Shown here: one piece after another, positions 1 to 8,427 of the stretch
Numbering within the stretch: the stretch's first letter is position 1
Layout of the letters: every line of letters starts with the position of its first letter
NCBI GenBank assembly: GCA_965243545.1
Contig: OZ251573.1
Span: 1,364,001 to 1,428,000, forward strand
Direction: 5' to 3'
Origin: CATQHW01 sp965243545
GTDB taxonomy: Bacteria; Spirochaetota; Spirochaetia; SZUA-6; Bin103
Length of the DNA: 64,000 nucleotides
Translations under genes and position numbers: made by a program
Notes under the pieces: generated by a model
The model's input: the letters and a program-made list of their open reading frames with translations, nothing else
Databases searched by the model: none
Told to the model about the DNA's origin: nothing

Positions 1-879
1 CGCTTCGCCGCCGTACGCCTTGGCGCGCCGGGCAATGCGCTCCAGACGCCGCATGGCGGACACGCAGACCGCGGCGTCGAAGTCGAGCGGAGAATCGGCG
101 CGCCGCGCGTTCAAGCGGCGCAATGCGGCGTTCCGTTGCGCCGGTCCAAAGCGCATCGGGCGCCGCGGCGGCCCGGGTTCGGGACCGGCCGGAGTGATAC
201 CGGCGGCCGGACGGCGCAGGGCGCCGAACAGCCGCTCCAGCAGGTCCCGGCTCGGCGCGTCGAGCGACTCCACGTGGGAGTAGCCGGTCTCGATCGCCCG
301 CTCCTCCAGCACCAGGATCCGCACCAGTTCCGGCGGGACCGCGCCGCCGCCTTCGATCTGCTCGGCGGCCAGCAGATCGAACAGGCGCAGCCCCAGATAG
401 ATGGTCGGCTGGCGGAGCTCGAGCGGTCCCTGCCCGACGCGGGCCACGACCGCCCGGTCCTCTTCTTCGTAGAGGCACGCCGCCCCCGCCGCTTCGCGGA
501 CCACCACGAACCGGCGCTGCTGCAGCGACCGGCCGGAATCGCCGCCGAGCGACGCGATCGCCTCATGCGTAAGGCGGACGGCCGCGTCCAGACGCTCCAT
601 CAGCCGCGCGTCGCGGTGCATGCGATCGGCGGTGGTCGGGCTGCGGGCCGCCGCCGCCACCGCGTCGGCGCGGACCGCGGCGGTCAGCTCCGCGCGCCGT
701 TCCCGGTCCGCCGCCGCCCACTCCGGATGCGGAACGAAGGGAAACGCGCGCTGCTCGGCGAACGCGCGGGCGACCGCCTGCCGCGCGGCCGTCTGGTCGA
801 TGCCGGTCACGGTGAGCGGTGTCGTCAGACAGCCGCCGATCCCGGCGACGCCGGCCGCCAGCGGCTCCTCCGGCGTCAT
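1..879 (-). CDS. Unknown protein, C-terminus beyond left edge
   Basis: An open frame of 293 codons runs from ATG at 879 down to position 1 without a stop, so the protein is cut by the window edge. A GTG directly before the ATG (882) is an alternative start. The N-terminus (MTPEEPLAAGVAGIGGCL) is followed by an Ala/Arg-rich helical stretch and a region with FVVVREAAGAACLYEEEDRA. I see no signal peptide, membrane segment or catalytic motif and recognise no family. It is divergent from the substrate-binding protein at 960. Longer frames on the opposite strand and in other minus frames here are low-complexity arginine/proline-rich shadows. That it is coding is likely from its balanced composition; its function is unknown. 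Confidence 0.6.
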   Translation of the reverse strand, partial: MTPEEPLAAGVAGIGGCLTTPLTVTGIDQTAARQAVARAFAEQRAFPFVPHPEWAAADRERRAELTAAVRADAVAAAARSPTTADRMHRDARLMERLDAAVRLTHEAIASLGGDSGRSLQQRRFVVVREAAGAACLYEEEDRAVVARVGQGPLELRQPTIYLGLRLFDLLAAEQIEGGGAVPPELVRILVLEERAIETGYSHVESLDAPSRDLLERLFGALRRPAAGITPAGPEPGPPRRPMRFGPAQRNAALRRLNARRADSPLDFDAAVCVSAMRRLERIARRAKAYGGEA

Positions 880-959
880 CACGCAACTCCCCGGACGCGC
901 ACGGCGCGCACAGGATAACGCGCCGCCGGCCGCAGGCCAACTCGGGTTAGTATGCGCCG

Positions 960-2132
960 GTGATCACCGTGACCAGATACCTCGCCGCGGCGGCCATCGC
1001 CGCGTGCGCCGCAACGGCCGCCGCCGAGCCGATCAAGGTCGGCGTGCTGCTGCCGTCGTCGGGCGTGTACGCCGGACTCGGCCACGACCAGACGCTCGGC
1101 CTGGAACTCGGCTTTGACGACTTCGGCCGCCAGGTGGCCGGACGCCCGATCGAGATGATCTACGCCGACACGGAATCGAAGCCCGCCACCGGCTTGGCGC
1201 AGGTCAAGAAACTGGTGCTGCGGGACCGGGTCGACGTCCTGGTCGGCATCATCTCCTCCGCGGTCGCCGCCGCCGTGCGCGACTTCGTGCACGGGGCGCA
1301 GGTGCCGCTGATCGTGTCGAACGCCGGCAACGACGACCTGACCGGCGCGCGATGCAGCCCCTGGGTGCTGCGCAGTTCCTTTTCCAACTCACAGATCAGC
1401 CGCGAGATGGGGCCGTGGATGGCGGCCGCTGGCTACCGGAAGGTGTTTCTGATGGCGTTCGACTATGCCGCCGGACACCAGGCGATGGAGGCGTTTCGCC
1501 GCGGATTCGTCGCCGCCGGCGGCACGGTGGTCGGCGAGCAGTACCCGCCGCTGGGAGAGACCGAGGACTTCGGCCCGTATCTGGCCAAGGTGAAGGCGGC
1601 CGATCCCGACGCCGTCTACGTCTTCTTCGCCGGCGGACCGGCGATCAAGTTCGTCAAGGAGTGGGCGGCGTTCGGGCTGCACGGCCAAGTGCAGCTGGCC
1701 GGCGCCGGCTGGCTCACCTCCGCGCTCTACGTCGACGCGCAGGGCAAGGACGCCGAAGGCGTCCTCGGCATCCTCAACTACCTGCCGTCGATCGACACGC
1801 CGGCGAACCACTCCTTCCGGGAGCGGTTCCGGGCGCGGCACGACCGCGCCGCTACCGAGTTCGGGGTCGCCGCCTACGACAGCGCCCGCCTTATCGTCGA
1901 AGCGCTCAAGACGACCGGCGGCGACACCGCCGACAAGGCGGCCCTGGCCGCCGCCATGCGGGCTACCCGCTTCGACGGCCCGCGCGGCCCGTTCCGGATC
2001 GACGCGGCGACCAACAACGTGATCCAGAACGTCTACGTCTTCCAGGTGCGGGCGCAGGGCGACCGCTTCGCCGCGGTGGTCCTGGACGTGATCCCCGACG
2101 TGCAGGACCCGCCCAACGGCTGCGCGCTCTGA
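960..2132 (+). CDS. Branched-chain amino acid type ABC transporter substrate-binding protein
   Basis: 390 residues, GTG start. Residues 1-22 (MITVTRYLAAAAIAACAATAAA) form a signal peptide without a clear lipobox, so this is a periplasmic binding protein. The mature N-terminus EPIKVGVLLPSSGVYAGLG is typical of LivJ/LivK-like Periplasmic_binding 6 proteins, with two Rossmann-like lobes (DVLVGIISSAVAAAVRDF in the first). The family binds branched-chain amino acids, but also amides, urea or aromatic acids, so the ligand is open. It probably serves the permeases and ATPases at 4016-7387, although a minus-strand glycosidase gene lies between. It ends in a hairpin shared with that gene. Confidence 0.88.
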   Translation: MITVTRYLAAAAIAACAATAAAEPIKVGVLLPSSGVYAGLGHDQTLGLELGFDDFGRQVAGRPIEMIYADTESKPATGLAQVKKLVLRDRVDVLVGIISSAVAAAVRDFVHGAQVPLIVSNAGNDDLTGARCSPWVLRSSFSNSQISREMGPWMAAAGYRKVFLMAFDYAAGHQAMEAFRRGFVAAGGTVVGEQYPPLGETEDFGPYLAKVKAADPDAVYVFFAGGPAIKFVKEWAAFGLHGQVQLAGAGWLTSALYVDAQGKDAEGVLGILNYLPSIDTPANHSFRERFRARHDRAATEFGVAAYDSARLIVEALKTTGGDTADKAALAAAMRATRFDGPRGPFRIDAATNNVIQNVYVFQVRAQGDRFAAVVLDVIPDVQDPPNGCAL

Positions 2133-2175
2133 CCGGCGCGCCGAGCATCGGCCGCGCTGCCGCGGCGCGCCGGTC
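2131..2175. terminator. Bidirectional hairpin between convergent genes
   Basis: A perfect 13-bp inverted repeat (GACCGGCGCGCCG at 2131-2143 and its complement at 2163-2175) with a 19-nt loop. It overlaps the stop codons of both converging genes (2130-2132 on plus, 2174-2176 on minus). There is no U-run, so termination is inferred from position and stem strength. Confidence 0.55.
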
Positions 2176-3913
2176 AGGCGCCCGGCTGCGGCTGCCGCGG
2201 CGTGGCCCACGCTTCGTCGGGGTCGCCCGTTCCGGCGGCGTTGCTAGCGCGCACCTGCACTCGATACACCACGCCGTTGGTGAGGCCGGACAGCACGTGG
2301 CGGGTCGTCTGCGCGGTGCTGCGCGGAACCGGCCGCCATCTCCGCCAGTCGTGTTCGCGGTCGGTGCGCACCCGGAACTCATAGCCGGTGATGCCGGCGT
2401 CGCCGGGATCGTCCCACGTCAGCTCGATGGCCCCGTTCTTGCCGGTGGCGGCCAGCCCGGCCGGCGCGGCGGGCGTACCGCCGGCCGCCGCAGCGCCGCC
2501 TCCGTCGCCCGGGGCGGTGTCTGCGGCGCTGCGCTCCATCTCCGGCATCGCGCCGGTCATGCCCGCCGCCAGCTTGACCCGCAGGATGCGGCGCACCGAT
2601 TCGTCCAGGCGTTCCTGGCTATGCAGGCCGGTGCGGACCAGACGGAGCGCTTCCTGCACCAGCGGCAGCACGTCGCTCTCCCGGCCCGCCAGGATGATGT
2701 CGGCGCCGGCCTGAAAGCTGTTGCGGACGATGCCGGGTTGCCGCAACGACGGCGCCGGCTCCCCGATTTCGATGGCGTCGGTCATCACCACGCCGTCGAA
2801 GCCGAGCTGATCGCGCAGCAGGCCGTCGATGATCGTCGGCGAGACACTGGCCGGCCAGTTCGGATCGAGGTCTTGGTACAGGATGTGGGCGACCATGATG
2901 ACGTCGACGCCGGCGTCGATCGCGGCGCTGAACGGCGCCAGGTTCGCCGACCGTTCCGACCCCGTGAGCCGCACCATCGGCAGGCTCCGGTGGGAGTTGA
3001 CCGAGGTGACGCCGTGGCCGGGAAAGTGCTTGGCCACCGGGATGACGCCGGCCCGGTCGGCGCCGCGCACGTAGGCGCCGGCAAGGTCGGCCACCAGCCC
3101 CGCGTCGGCGCCGAAGGAACGGTCGCCGATCAGGGTGTCGTCGGGCTCGCCGTACACGTCGATCGTCGGCGCCAGGTTCACGTTCACGCCGAGCCGCCGC
3201 AGCTCGACGCCGGTCACGTAGGCGGCCGCTTCCACGTAGTCGGGATCGGCATGGACGCCCTGGTGATAGGCGGCCGGAAAATGAGTCATCTCCGGCAACT
3301 CGATGCGGCTCACCCGCCCCCCTTCCTGGTCGGTGGCAATGAACAGCGGCGCCGGCCCGGCCGCCTGCGCCATCCGCTGCAGGTCGGTGATCAGTTCCCG
3401 CATCTGCTCGTAGCTCTCCACGTTCCGCTCGATCAGGATCACGCCGCCGACGTGCGCCTGCTCGATCAGGGCGGCCGCCCGCTCGGAGCCGGCGGCGCCG
3501 GGAATCCAGGTCATGAAGCGCTGGCCGACCTTCTGCTCGATCGTCATGCGCCGTAGCAGATCGTCGACGCGCGCCTCGATCTGCGCGGCCATCATCTCCT
3601 CGGCCGACGGCGCCGGTTCGGGCGCGGGCGGCGGCGGCGTTGCGGGAGCGGCGGTTCCCTCGGCAGCGTCGCCGGAAGCCGGCAGCGCGGGAGGGGCGAT
3701 CTCCGGCGGCGGCGCCTCCGGTTCGGCCGCCGTTTCCGGCGCCGAGCGCGCGGTGCTGGACGGGGCTTCCATCTCGTCGGGCGGCGTCGGCGTCATCTCC
3801 GTTTCAGGAGGCGGCGTGGCGCAATTCAGCGTCACCCCCACGGCCAGCAGCGCCGCGGCGGCCCGCGGCGCGCCGCGGAAAGACGCGAATCGGATTATGA
3901 GACAACGTAGCAA
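2174..3913 (-). CDS. Glycoside hydrolase family 3 (NagZ-like) lipoprotein with fibronectin III tail
   Basis: 579 residues from a TTG start at 3913. A strong GGGAGGAG ribosome site 7 nt upstream decides this start. A signal sequence ending near VGVTLNC suggests a lipoprotein, followed by a Pro/Glu/Ala-rich linker (residues about 33-105). The GH3 N-terminal domain follows, with ATDQEGGRVSR, KHFPGHG (about residue 300) and the nucleophile motif VVMTDA (about 376). Residues about 490-575 (GLAATGKNGAIELTWDDPGD onwards) look like a fibronectin type III domain. The family cleaves beta-N-acetylglucosaminides such as muropeptides or chitin fragments. In NagZ enzymes the acid/base dyad is D-S-H; here the motif reads N-S-H, so activity may be altered. 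Confidence 0.88.
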   Translation of the reverse strand: MLRCLIIRFASFRGAPRAAAALLAVGVTLNCATPPPETEMTPTPPDEMEAPSSTARSAPETAAEPEAPPPEIAPPALPASGDAAEGTAAPATPPPPAPEPAPSAEEMMAAQIEARVDDLLRRMTIEQKVGQRFMTWIPGAAGSERAAALIEQAHVGGVILIERNVESYEQMRELITDLQRMAQAAGPAPLFIATDQEGGRVSRIELPEMTHFPAAYHQGVHADPDYVEAAAYVTGVELRRLGVNVNLAPTIDVYGEPDDTLIGDRSFGADAGLVADLAGAYVRGADRAGVIPVAKHFPGHGVTSVNSHRSLPMVRLTGSERSANLAPFSAAIDAGVDVIMVAHILYQDLDPNWPASVSPTIIDGLLRDQLGFDGVVMTDAIEIGEPAPSLRQPGIVRNSFQAGADIILAGRESDVLPLVQEALRLVRTGLHSQERLDESVRRILRVKLAAGMTGAMPEMERSAADTAPGDGGGAAAAGGTPAAPAGLAATGKNGAIELTWDDPGDAGITGYEFRVRTDREHDWRRWRPVPRSTAQTTRHVLSGLTNGVVYRVQVRASNAAGTGDPDEAWATPRQPQPGA

Positions 3914-4015
3914 GATGAAACTCCTCCCGGCAGCCCGTCGCGCGGCCGTTCCCGGCCTGCCGCAACGCCAATCCTACAGTGACCATCGGCACGACGGCAA
4001 GCCGAGCATAGCGCA

Positions 4016-4918
4016 ATGGGTACGGCGAAGGGCATGACCGCGCTCTTCGATCCCGGGTTTCTGATCGTCCAGACCCTCAACGGACTGCAGCTGGCGGCGC
4101 TGCTGTTCCTGCTGTCGATCGGGTTGACGGTGGTGTTCGGCCTGATGAACTTCATCAACCTGGCGCACGGCACGCTGTTCATGGCCGGCGCCTACCTGGC
4201 CCTGAGCGCGGTCCGCGCCTTCGACTCGTTCTGGGTGGCGCTGCTGGTCGCCCCCGCCGCGGTCGCCGTGATCGGCGGTCTGCTCTACCTGGCGCTGCTG
4301 CGCCACCTGCAGCGCGCCGACCCGATGCGGCAGGTGCTGGTCACCTTCGGCCTGATCCTGGTCGGTTTCGAGACGGTCGACATCGTCTGGGGATCGCTGC
4401 CGCACACCATCGATGCGCCGGCGCTGCTGGCCGGCCGCAGCTCCGTGTTCGGTCAGGTGTACCCCACGTACCGCCTGTTCATCATAGGCGTGGGCGCGGC
4501 GGTCTTTCTGGCGGCGCACCTCTGCCTGGAGCGCACGCGCGCCGGCGCCGTCGTCCGGGCCGGCGTCGACGACCGGACCATGGTGGCGGCGCTCGGCATC
4601 GACGTGGGCCGCGTCTTCTTCCTGGTCTTCTGCCTGGGGTGCCTGCTGGCCGGCATCGCCGGCGTGGTGGCGGCGCCGGTCTTTCCCATCGTGCCGGGCA
4701 TGGACACGTCGGTGCTGATCCTGGCCCTGATCGTGGTGGTGCTGGGCGGACCCGGCAGCATCAAGGGCGCGGCGCTCGGCGCCGTGATCGTCGGCATTGC
4801 CGACACCTACGGGCAGGTGGTGGCGCCGGAGCTGGCGCGCGTGACGATCTACGCGGTGATGGCGGTCATCCTGCTTCTCAAGCCGGCCGGCCTGCTGCCG
4901 GTTCGCGGCGGGCGGTGA
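4016..4918 (+). CDS. livH: Branched-chain amino acid type ABC transporter permease (LivH)
   Basis: 300 residues with about eight hydrophobic segments, matching LivH length and pattern (LLSIGLTVVFGLMNFINLAH near the N-terminus, a hallmark of the family; VLGGPGSIKGAALGAVIVG near the C-terminus). It forms half of the membrane channel with LivM. The start may be ATG at 4016 or ATG at 4034 (MTALFDPG), the latter preceded by GAAGGG at short spacing. The stop codon overlaps the ATG of the next gene (TGATG), indicating one translationally coupled liv operon. Confidence 0.9.
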   Translation: MGTAKGMTALFDPGFLIVQTLNGLQLAALLFLLSIGLTVVFGLMNFINLAHGTLFMAGAYLALSAVRAFDSFWVALLVAPAAVAVIGGLLYLALLRHLQRADPMRQVLVTFGLILVGFETVDIVWGSLPHTIDAPALLAGRSSVFGQVYPTYRLFIIGVGAAVFLAAHLCLERTRAGAVVRAGVDDRTMVAALGIDVGRVFFLVFCLGCLLAGIAGVVAAPVFPIVPGMDTSVLILALIVVVLGGPGSIKGAALGAVIVGIADTYGQVVAPELARVTIYAVMAVILLLKPAGLLPVRGGR

Positions 4919-5928
4919 TGGGCTCCCGCGATCCCCTGCAGCTGCCGGTGGCGGCGCTGCTGGCCGCCGCGGCAGCCGCCGCCTGGTTGGGCGCCGACCA
5001 CTTCGGCATGGAGCTGCTGGCAGAGATCGCGATTCTGGCGATCTTCGCCATGAGCCTCGATCTCCTGGTCGGCGCCGCCGGGATGGTCTCGCTCGGGCAC
5101 GCCGGGTTCCTGGCGCTCGGCGCCTACGCCACCGCCGCGTCCACGGTGCTGTGGGGCTGGCCGCCGGCCGCGGCGCTCGCCTTGTCGGTGGTGGTGGCGG
5201 CGGCGGTCGCCGCCGCCGCCGGCGCGTTCGCGGTGCGCCTGACCGGCGTGTTCTTCATCATGATCACCCTGGCGATCGGGCAGATGATCCATGCGTGGTT
5301 CTTCAAGGCGCGGGCGCTCGGCGGCGACAACGGGATGGCCGGCACGCCCCGCTTCGATCTCACCCCGGTCGGTCTTGACAGCGGCGATCCTGCGGTATTC
5401 GCCGCCGCCGCCCTGGTTGCGGCGGCGCTGGTCTATCTGGGAATGCTGCTTCTGCGCCGTTCACCGTTCGGGACCATGCTCGCCGCCATTCACCTCAACG
5501 CCGGCCGGCTCGCCGCGCTCGGCTGTCCGGTAGGGCGCTACAAGCTGGCCGCATTCACCGCGGCGGGCGCGGTGGCCGGTCTGGCCGGCGCGCTCACCGC
5601 GCAGCATACCGGCTTCGTGTCGCCCGATCTGGCCTTCTGGACGCTGTCGGGCGAGGCGTTGATCATCGTCATCCTGGGCGGCAGCGGCAGCCTGGCCGGC
5701 GCCGCCGGCGGCGCGGCGCTGTTCGTGCTGCTCCGCAACCACCTCACCGACGGATCGTTCTGGCAAAGCCTGTCGCTGCCGGCGGCGATGGCCGGTCACT
5801 GGCAGCTGGTCATGGGCCTGTTCTTCATCGCCGTGGTGCTGGGCGCCAAGGACGGGTTGTACGGACGCCTCAGCTGGCTAGCCGGCCGCGCGGCGGCCAA
5901 GCTGACGGGCCGGAGCAGGCGGCCGTGA
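4918..5928 (+). CDS. livM: Branched-chain amino acid type ABC transporter permease (LivM)
   Basis: 336 residues from the ATG that overlaps the livH stop by one base. A longer open frame upstream (from 4639) is only a shadow of livH. Multiple hydrophobic helices, the LivM signature FAMSLDLLVGAAGMVSLGHA near residue 45 and ILGGSGSLAGAAGGAALF near the C-terminus support the call. It pairs with LivH as the inner-membrane pore. Its last four bases overlap the GTG of the first ATPase gene. Confidence 0.9.
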   Translation: MGSRDPLQLPVAALLAAAAAAAWLGADHFGMELLAEIAILAIFAMSLDLLVGAAGMVSLGHAGFLALGAYATAASTVLWGWPPAAALALSVVVAAAVAAAAGAFAVRLTGVFFIMITLAIGQMIHAWFFKARALGGDNGMAGTPRFDLTPVGLDSGDPAVFAAAALVAAALVYLGMLLLRRSPFGTMLAAIHLNAGRLAALGCPVGRYKLAAFTAAGAVAGLAGALTAQHTGFVSPDLAFWTLSGEALIIVILGGSGSLAGAAGGAALFVLLRNHLTDGSFWQSLSLPAAMAGHWQLVMGLFFIAVVLGAKDGLYGRLSWLAGRAAAKLTGRSRRP

Positions 5929-6686
5929 CCGGCGGCGCGCTGCGCGTGCAGGACCTGTGCAAGTCGTTCGGGTCATTGCGGGTGACCGATCACGTTTCGT
6001 TGCGGCTGCCGGCCGGCCGCCGGCACGGCCTGATCGGACCCAACGGCGCCGGCAAGACTACGCTGTTCGACCTGATCACCGGCCGGATCGCCGCCGACGC
6101 CGGCCGCGTCTACGTCGGCGGGCGGGACGTGACCGGCGCGCCGCCCGACGCGCGCGCGCGGGCGGGGCTGGCGCGCAGCTTTCAGCGCAACAACCTGTTC
6201 GGTGACCTGACGGTGCGGGAGAACTTGGCGCTCGCCTGCGCCCTGCGGCGCGGCCTGGGCCACGTGTTCTGGCGGCCCGCGCGCCGCTACGCGGCGGTGC
6301 GGGAGGAGGCGGAGGCGAACGCCGAGCGGATCGGCCTTGGCGGGCAGCTCGGCGCGGCGGTCTCCACCCTGCCGTACGGCGCCCAGCGCCGGCTGGAGAT
6401 CGGCTTGGCGCTGGCGCGCGATCCGGCGGTGTTGCTGCTCGATGAGCCGACCGCGGGCATGAGCCCCGCGGAGACGGCCGGCATCGTCGACCTGCTCGCT
6501 TCGCTGCCGGACGCGCTGACGCTGCTGATCGTCGAGCACGACGTGGACGTGATCTTCCAGCTTGCGGAACGTATCACCGTGCTCGATTACGGCCGTGTGC
6601 TGCTGGAGGGTACCCCGGCCGAAGTCCGAGGTTCGGCGGAGGTGCGCCGGCGCTACCTGGGAAGCCCGATCGCGGGGACGGCCTGA
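5925..6686 (+). CDS. livG: ABC transporter ATP-binding protein (LivG)
   Basis: 253 residues, GTG start with 4-nt overlap to livM. Walker A GPNGAGKTT, Q-loop in ARSFQRNNLF, a degenerate signature (LPYGAQRRLEIGLALA instead of LSGGQ, usual for LivG), Walker B VLLLDEPTAGM and H-loop IVEHD are all present. It energises transport together with LivF. The stop TGA overlaps the next ATG by one base. Confidence 0.92.
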   Translation: MTGGALRVQDLCKSFGSLRVTDHVSLRLPAGRRHGLIGPNGAGKTTLFDLITGRIAADAGRVYVGGRDVTGAPPDARARAGLARSFQRNNLFGDLTVRENLALACALRRGLGHVFWRPARRYAAVREEAEANAERIGLGGQLGAAVSTLPYGAQRRLEIGLALARDPAVLLLDEPTAGMSPAETAGIVDLLASLPDALTLLIVEHDVDVIFQLAERITVLDYGRVLLEGTPAEVRGSAEVRRRYLGSPIAGTA

Positions 6687-7387
6687 TGCCGGGCGCGCTG
6701 CTGCGGGTAGAGGCGGTCGATGCCGGTTACGGCGCCAGCCACGTTCTGCAGGGAGTTTCGCTGGAGGTCGAGGACGGCGCCGCGGTCGCGCTGCTCGGAC
6801 GCAACGGCGCGGGCAAGTCGACGACGCTCAAGGCGATCATGGGGATCGTCACCGCCGCGCGCGGACACATCCGCTTTGACGGGGCGGCCATAGAGCGCCT
6901 GCCGCCGCACCGGATCGCGCGGCGCGGCGTAGCCTACGTCCCGGAAGACCGCGGCATCTTCGCGTCGCTCACGGTGGAGGAGCACCTGCGCCTCCGACCG
7001 GGAAGCGACCGGCGCGCGCCGGTCGAATCGCTGTACGAGCAGTTCCCGCTGCTGGCCGAGCGGCGCCGCAACCGCGGCGACGAGCTGAGCGGCGGCGAGC
7101 AGCAGATGCTGGCCATCGCGCGGGCGCTCTCATGCGCGCCGCGTCTGCTGATCCTGGACGAACCGACCGAGGGACTGGCGCCGATCATGGTCGCGCGCAT
7201 CGCCGCGCTGCTCCGTACCCTGCGCGCCGCCGGCATGACGATGCTGCTGGTGGAGCAGAACTACCCGTTCGCCGCCGCGCTGGCCGAACGCGTCTACGTG
7301 CTCGGCAAGGGCCGCGTACGCTGGCAGGGAACCGCCGCCGCCATCGACCGGCGCCCCGAAGTGCGGTCGAAGTGGCTGGGCGTGTGA
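6686..7387 (+). CDS. livF: ABC transporter ATP-binding protein (LivF)
   Basis: 233 residues, the usual LivF length. Walker A GRNGAGKST, signature LSGGEQQMLAIARAL, Walker B LLILDEPTEGL and H-loop LVEQN are intact. This is the last gene of livHMGF. The xdhC gene starts 66 nt downstream on the same strand, so the transporter may be co-transcribed with a molybdenum hydroxylase. This raises the possibility, as inference only, that the imported ligand is an N-heterocycle or related compound. Confidence 0.92.
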   Translation: MPGALLRVEAVDAGYGASHVLQGVSLEVEDGAAVALLGRNGAGKSTTLKAIMGIVTAARGHIRFDGAAIERLPPHRIARRGVAYVPEDRGIFASLTVEEHLRLRPGSDRRAPVESLYEQFPLLAERRRNRGDELSGGEQQMLAIARALSCAPRLLILDEPTEGLAPIMVARIAALLRTLRAAGMTMLLVEQNYPFAAALAERVYVLGKGRVRWQGTAAAIDRRPEVRSKWLGV

Positions 7388-7453
7388 CCCCGGCGCGGGC
7401 GTACTCGGTACTCTTGGAAGGATGTACGAATGGATGGGACTGATGGTGGATAG

Positions 7454-8419
7454 ATGAGCGGGTTTTGGGAGCGGGTGGGCGGCTGTCTGGGACGGGGGGA
7501 GCGGGTGTTCGTGGCCTGCGTAGCGGAGCACACGCGCGGCTCGCCCGGCGCCGCGGGGGCGAAGCTGATGGTGGCCGAGGGCGGTGAGCGGCGCGGCACC
7601 ATCGGCGGCGGCATGATGGAGCAGCGGCTGGTGGAGCAGGCGCAGGAGGCGTTGCGCTCCGGCGGCGCGCAGCCGGAGCGGCGCACCCTGGTGCACAGCG
7701 ATACCGCGGCGGGGGAGCGTTCCGGCTTGGTGTGCGAGGGCAAGCAGACCAACGTCTTCTGCGTGCTGGCCGGCAGCGGCGCGCAGGCTGCGGTGCGGGA
7801 CATCACCGCCGCGCTGCGCGAGGACCGGCCGGCTTGGCTGACGATCGATGCCGGCGGCCTGCGGGTGACGCGGGGCGGGCCGGACCTGGGCCGGCCGCCG
7901 CACGTCCTGACCGAGGAAGGGGGCGGCTGGCGTTACGAGGAGGACCTGCTCAGCCGGCGCCGGCTGGCGGTGATCGGCGGCGGCCACTGCGCGGTAGCGT
8001 TGGCCGAGGTGATGGCGCGGCTCGGCTACCGGACGCAGATTTTCGATACCCGCACCGAGGTGGTGACCCACGACCGGGCGGCGGCGCTCGGCGGCGTTGC
8101 CCGCGTGGCCGACTACGCGGCGGCGGGAGCGCGCGTCGCCTACCCGGAGTTGACCGCCGTGGTAGTGATGACCGCAGACTATCGCACCGACGTGCGCGCC
8201 TTGCTCGGCGTGGCTGAGCTGCCGCTGCCCTTCGTGGGGCTGATGGGCGGCAGGCGCAAGATCGAACGCATCTTTGCTCGGCTCAAGGAGGAAGGGGTGG
8301 CGCAGCAGACGCTGGACCGGATTCACGCGCCGGTCGGACTCGACGTCGGCAGCGAGACGCCGGAGGAGATCGCCGTCAGCGTCGCCGCGCAGATCCTGCG
8401 CGAACGCAGCCGCCGGTAG
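7454..8419 (+). CDS. xdhC: XdhC family molybdenum hydroxylase maturation protein
   Basis: 321 residues. The N-terminal XdhC/CoxI domain (AEHTRGSPGAAGAKLMV, then GGGMMEQRLV) and a C-terminal Rossmann domain (VIGGGHCAVALAEVMARLGY, GLMGGRRKIERIF) give the full two-domain architecture. XdhC proteins bind the molybdenum cofactor, promote its sulfuration and hand it to xanthine dehydrogenase. It immediately precedes xdhA and xdhB (8-nt gap), so it most likely serves that enzyme. A second family member lies at 22107. Confidence 0.88.
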   Translation: MSGFWERVGGCLGRGERVFVACVAEHTRGSPGAAGAKLMVAEGGERRGTIGGGMMEQRLVEQAQEALRSGGAQPERRTLVHSDTAAGERSGLVCEGKQTNVFCVLAGSGAQAAVRDITAALREDRPAWLTIDAGGLRVTRGGPDLGRPPHVLTEEGGGWRYEEDLLSRRRLAVIGGGHCAVALAEVMARLGYRTQIFDTRTEVVTHDRAAALGGVARVADYAAAGARVAYPELTAVVVMTADYRTDVRALLGVAELPLPFVGLMGGRRKIERIFARLKEEGVAQQTLDRIHAPVGLDVGSETPEEIAVSVAAQILRERSRR

Positions 8420-8427
8420 CGGCCCAA

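Noticed and set aside
1352..3556. 734-codon plus-strand open frame
   Set aside because: Spans two real genes in other frames (binding protein and GH3 lipoprotein) and has arginine/proline-rich low-complexity sequence.
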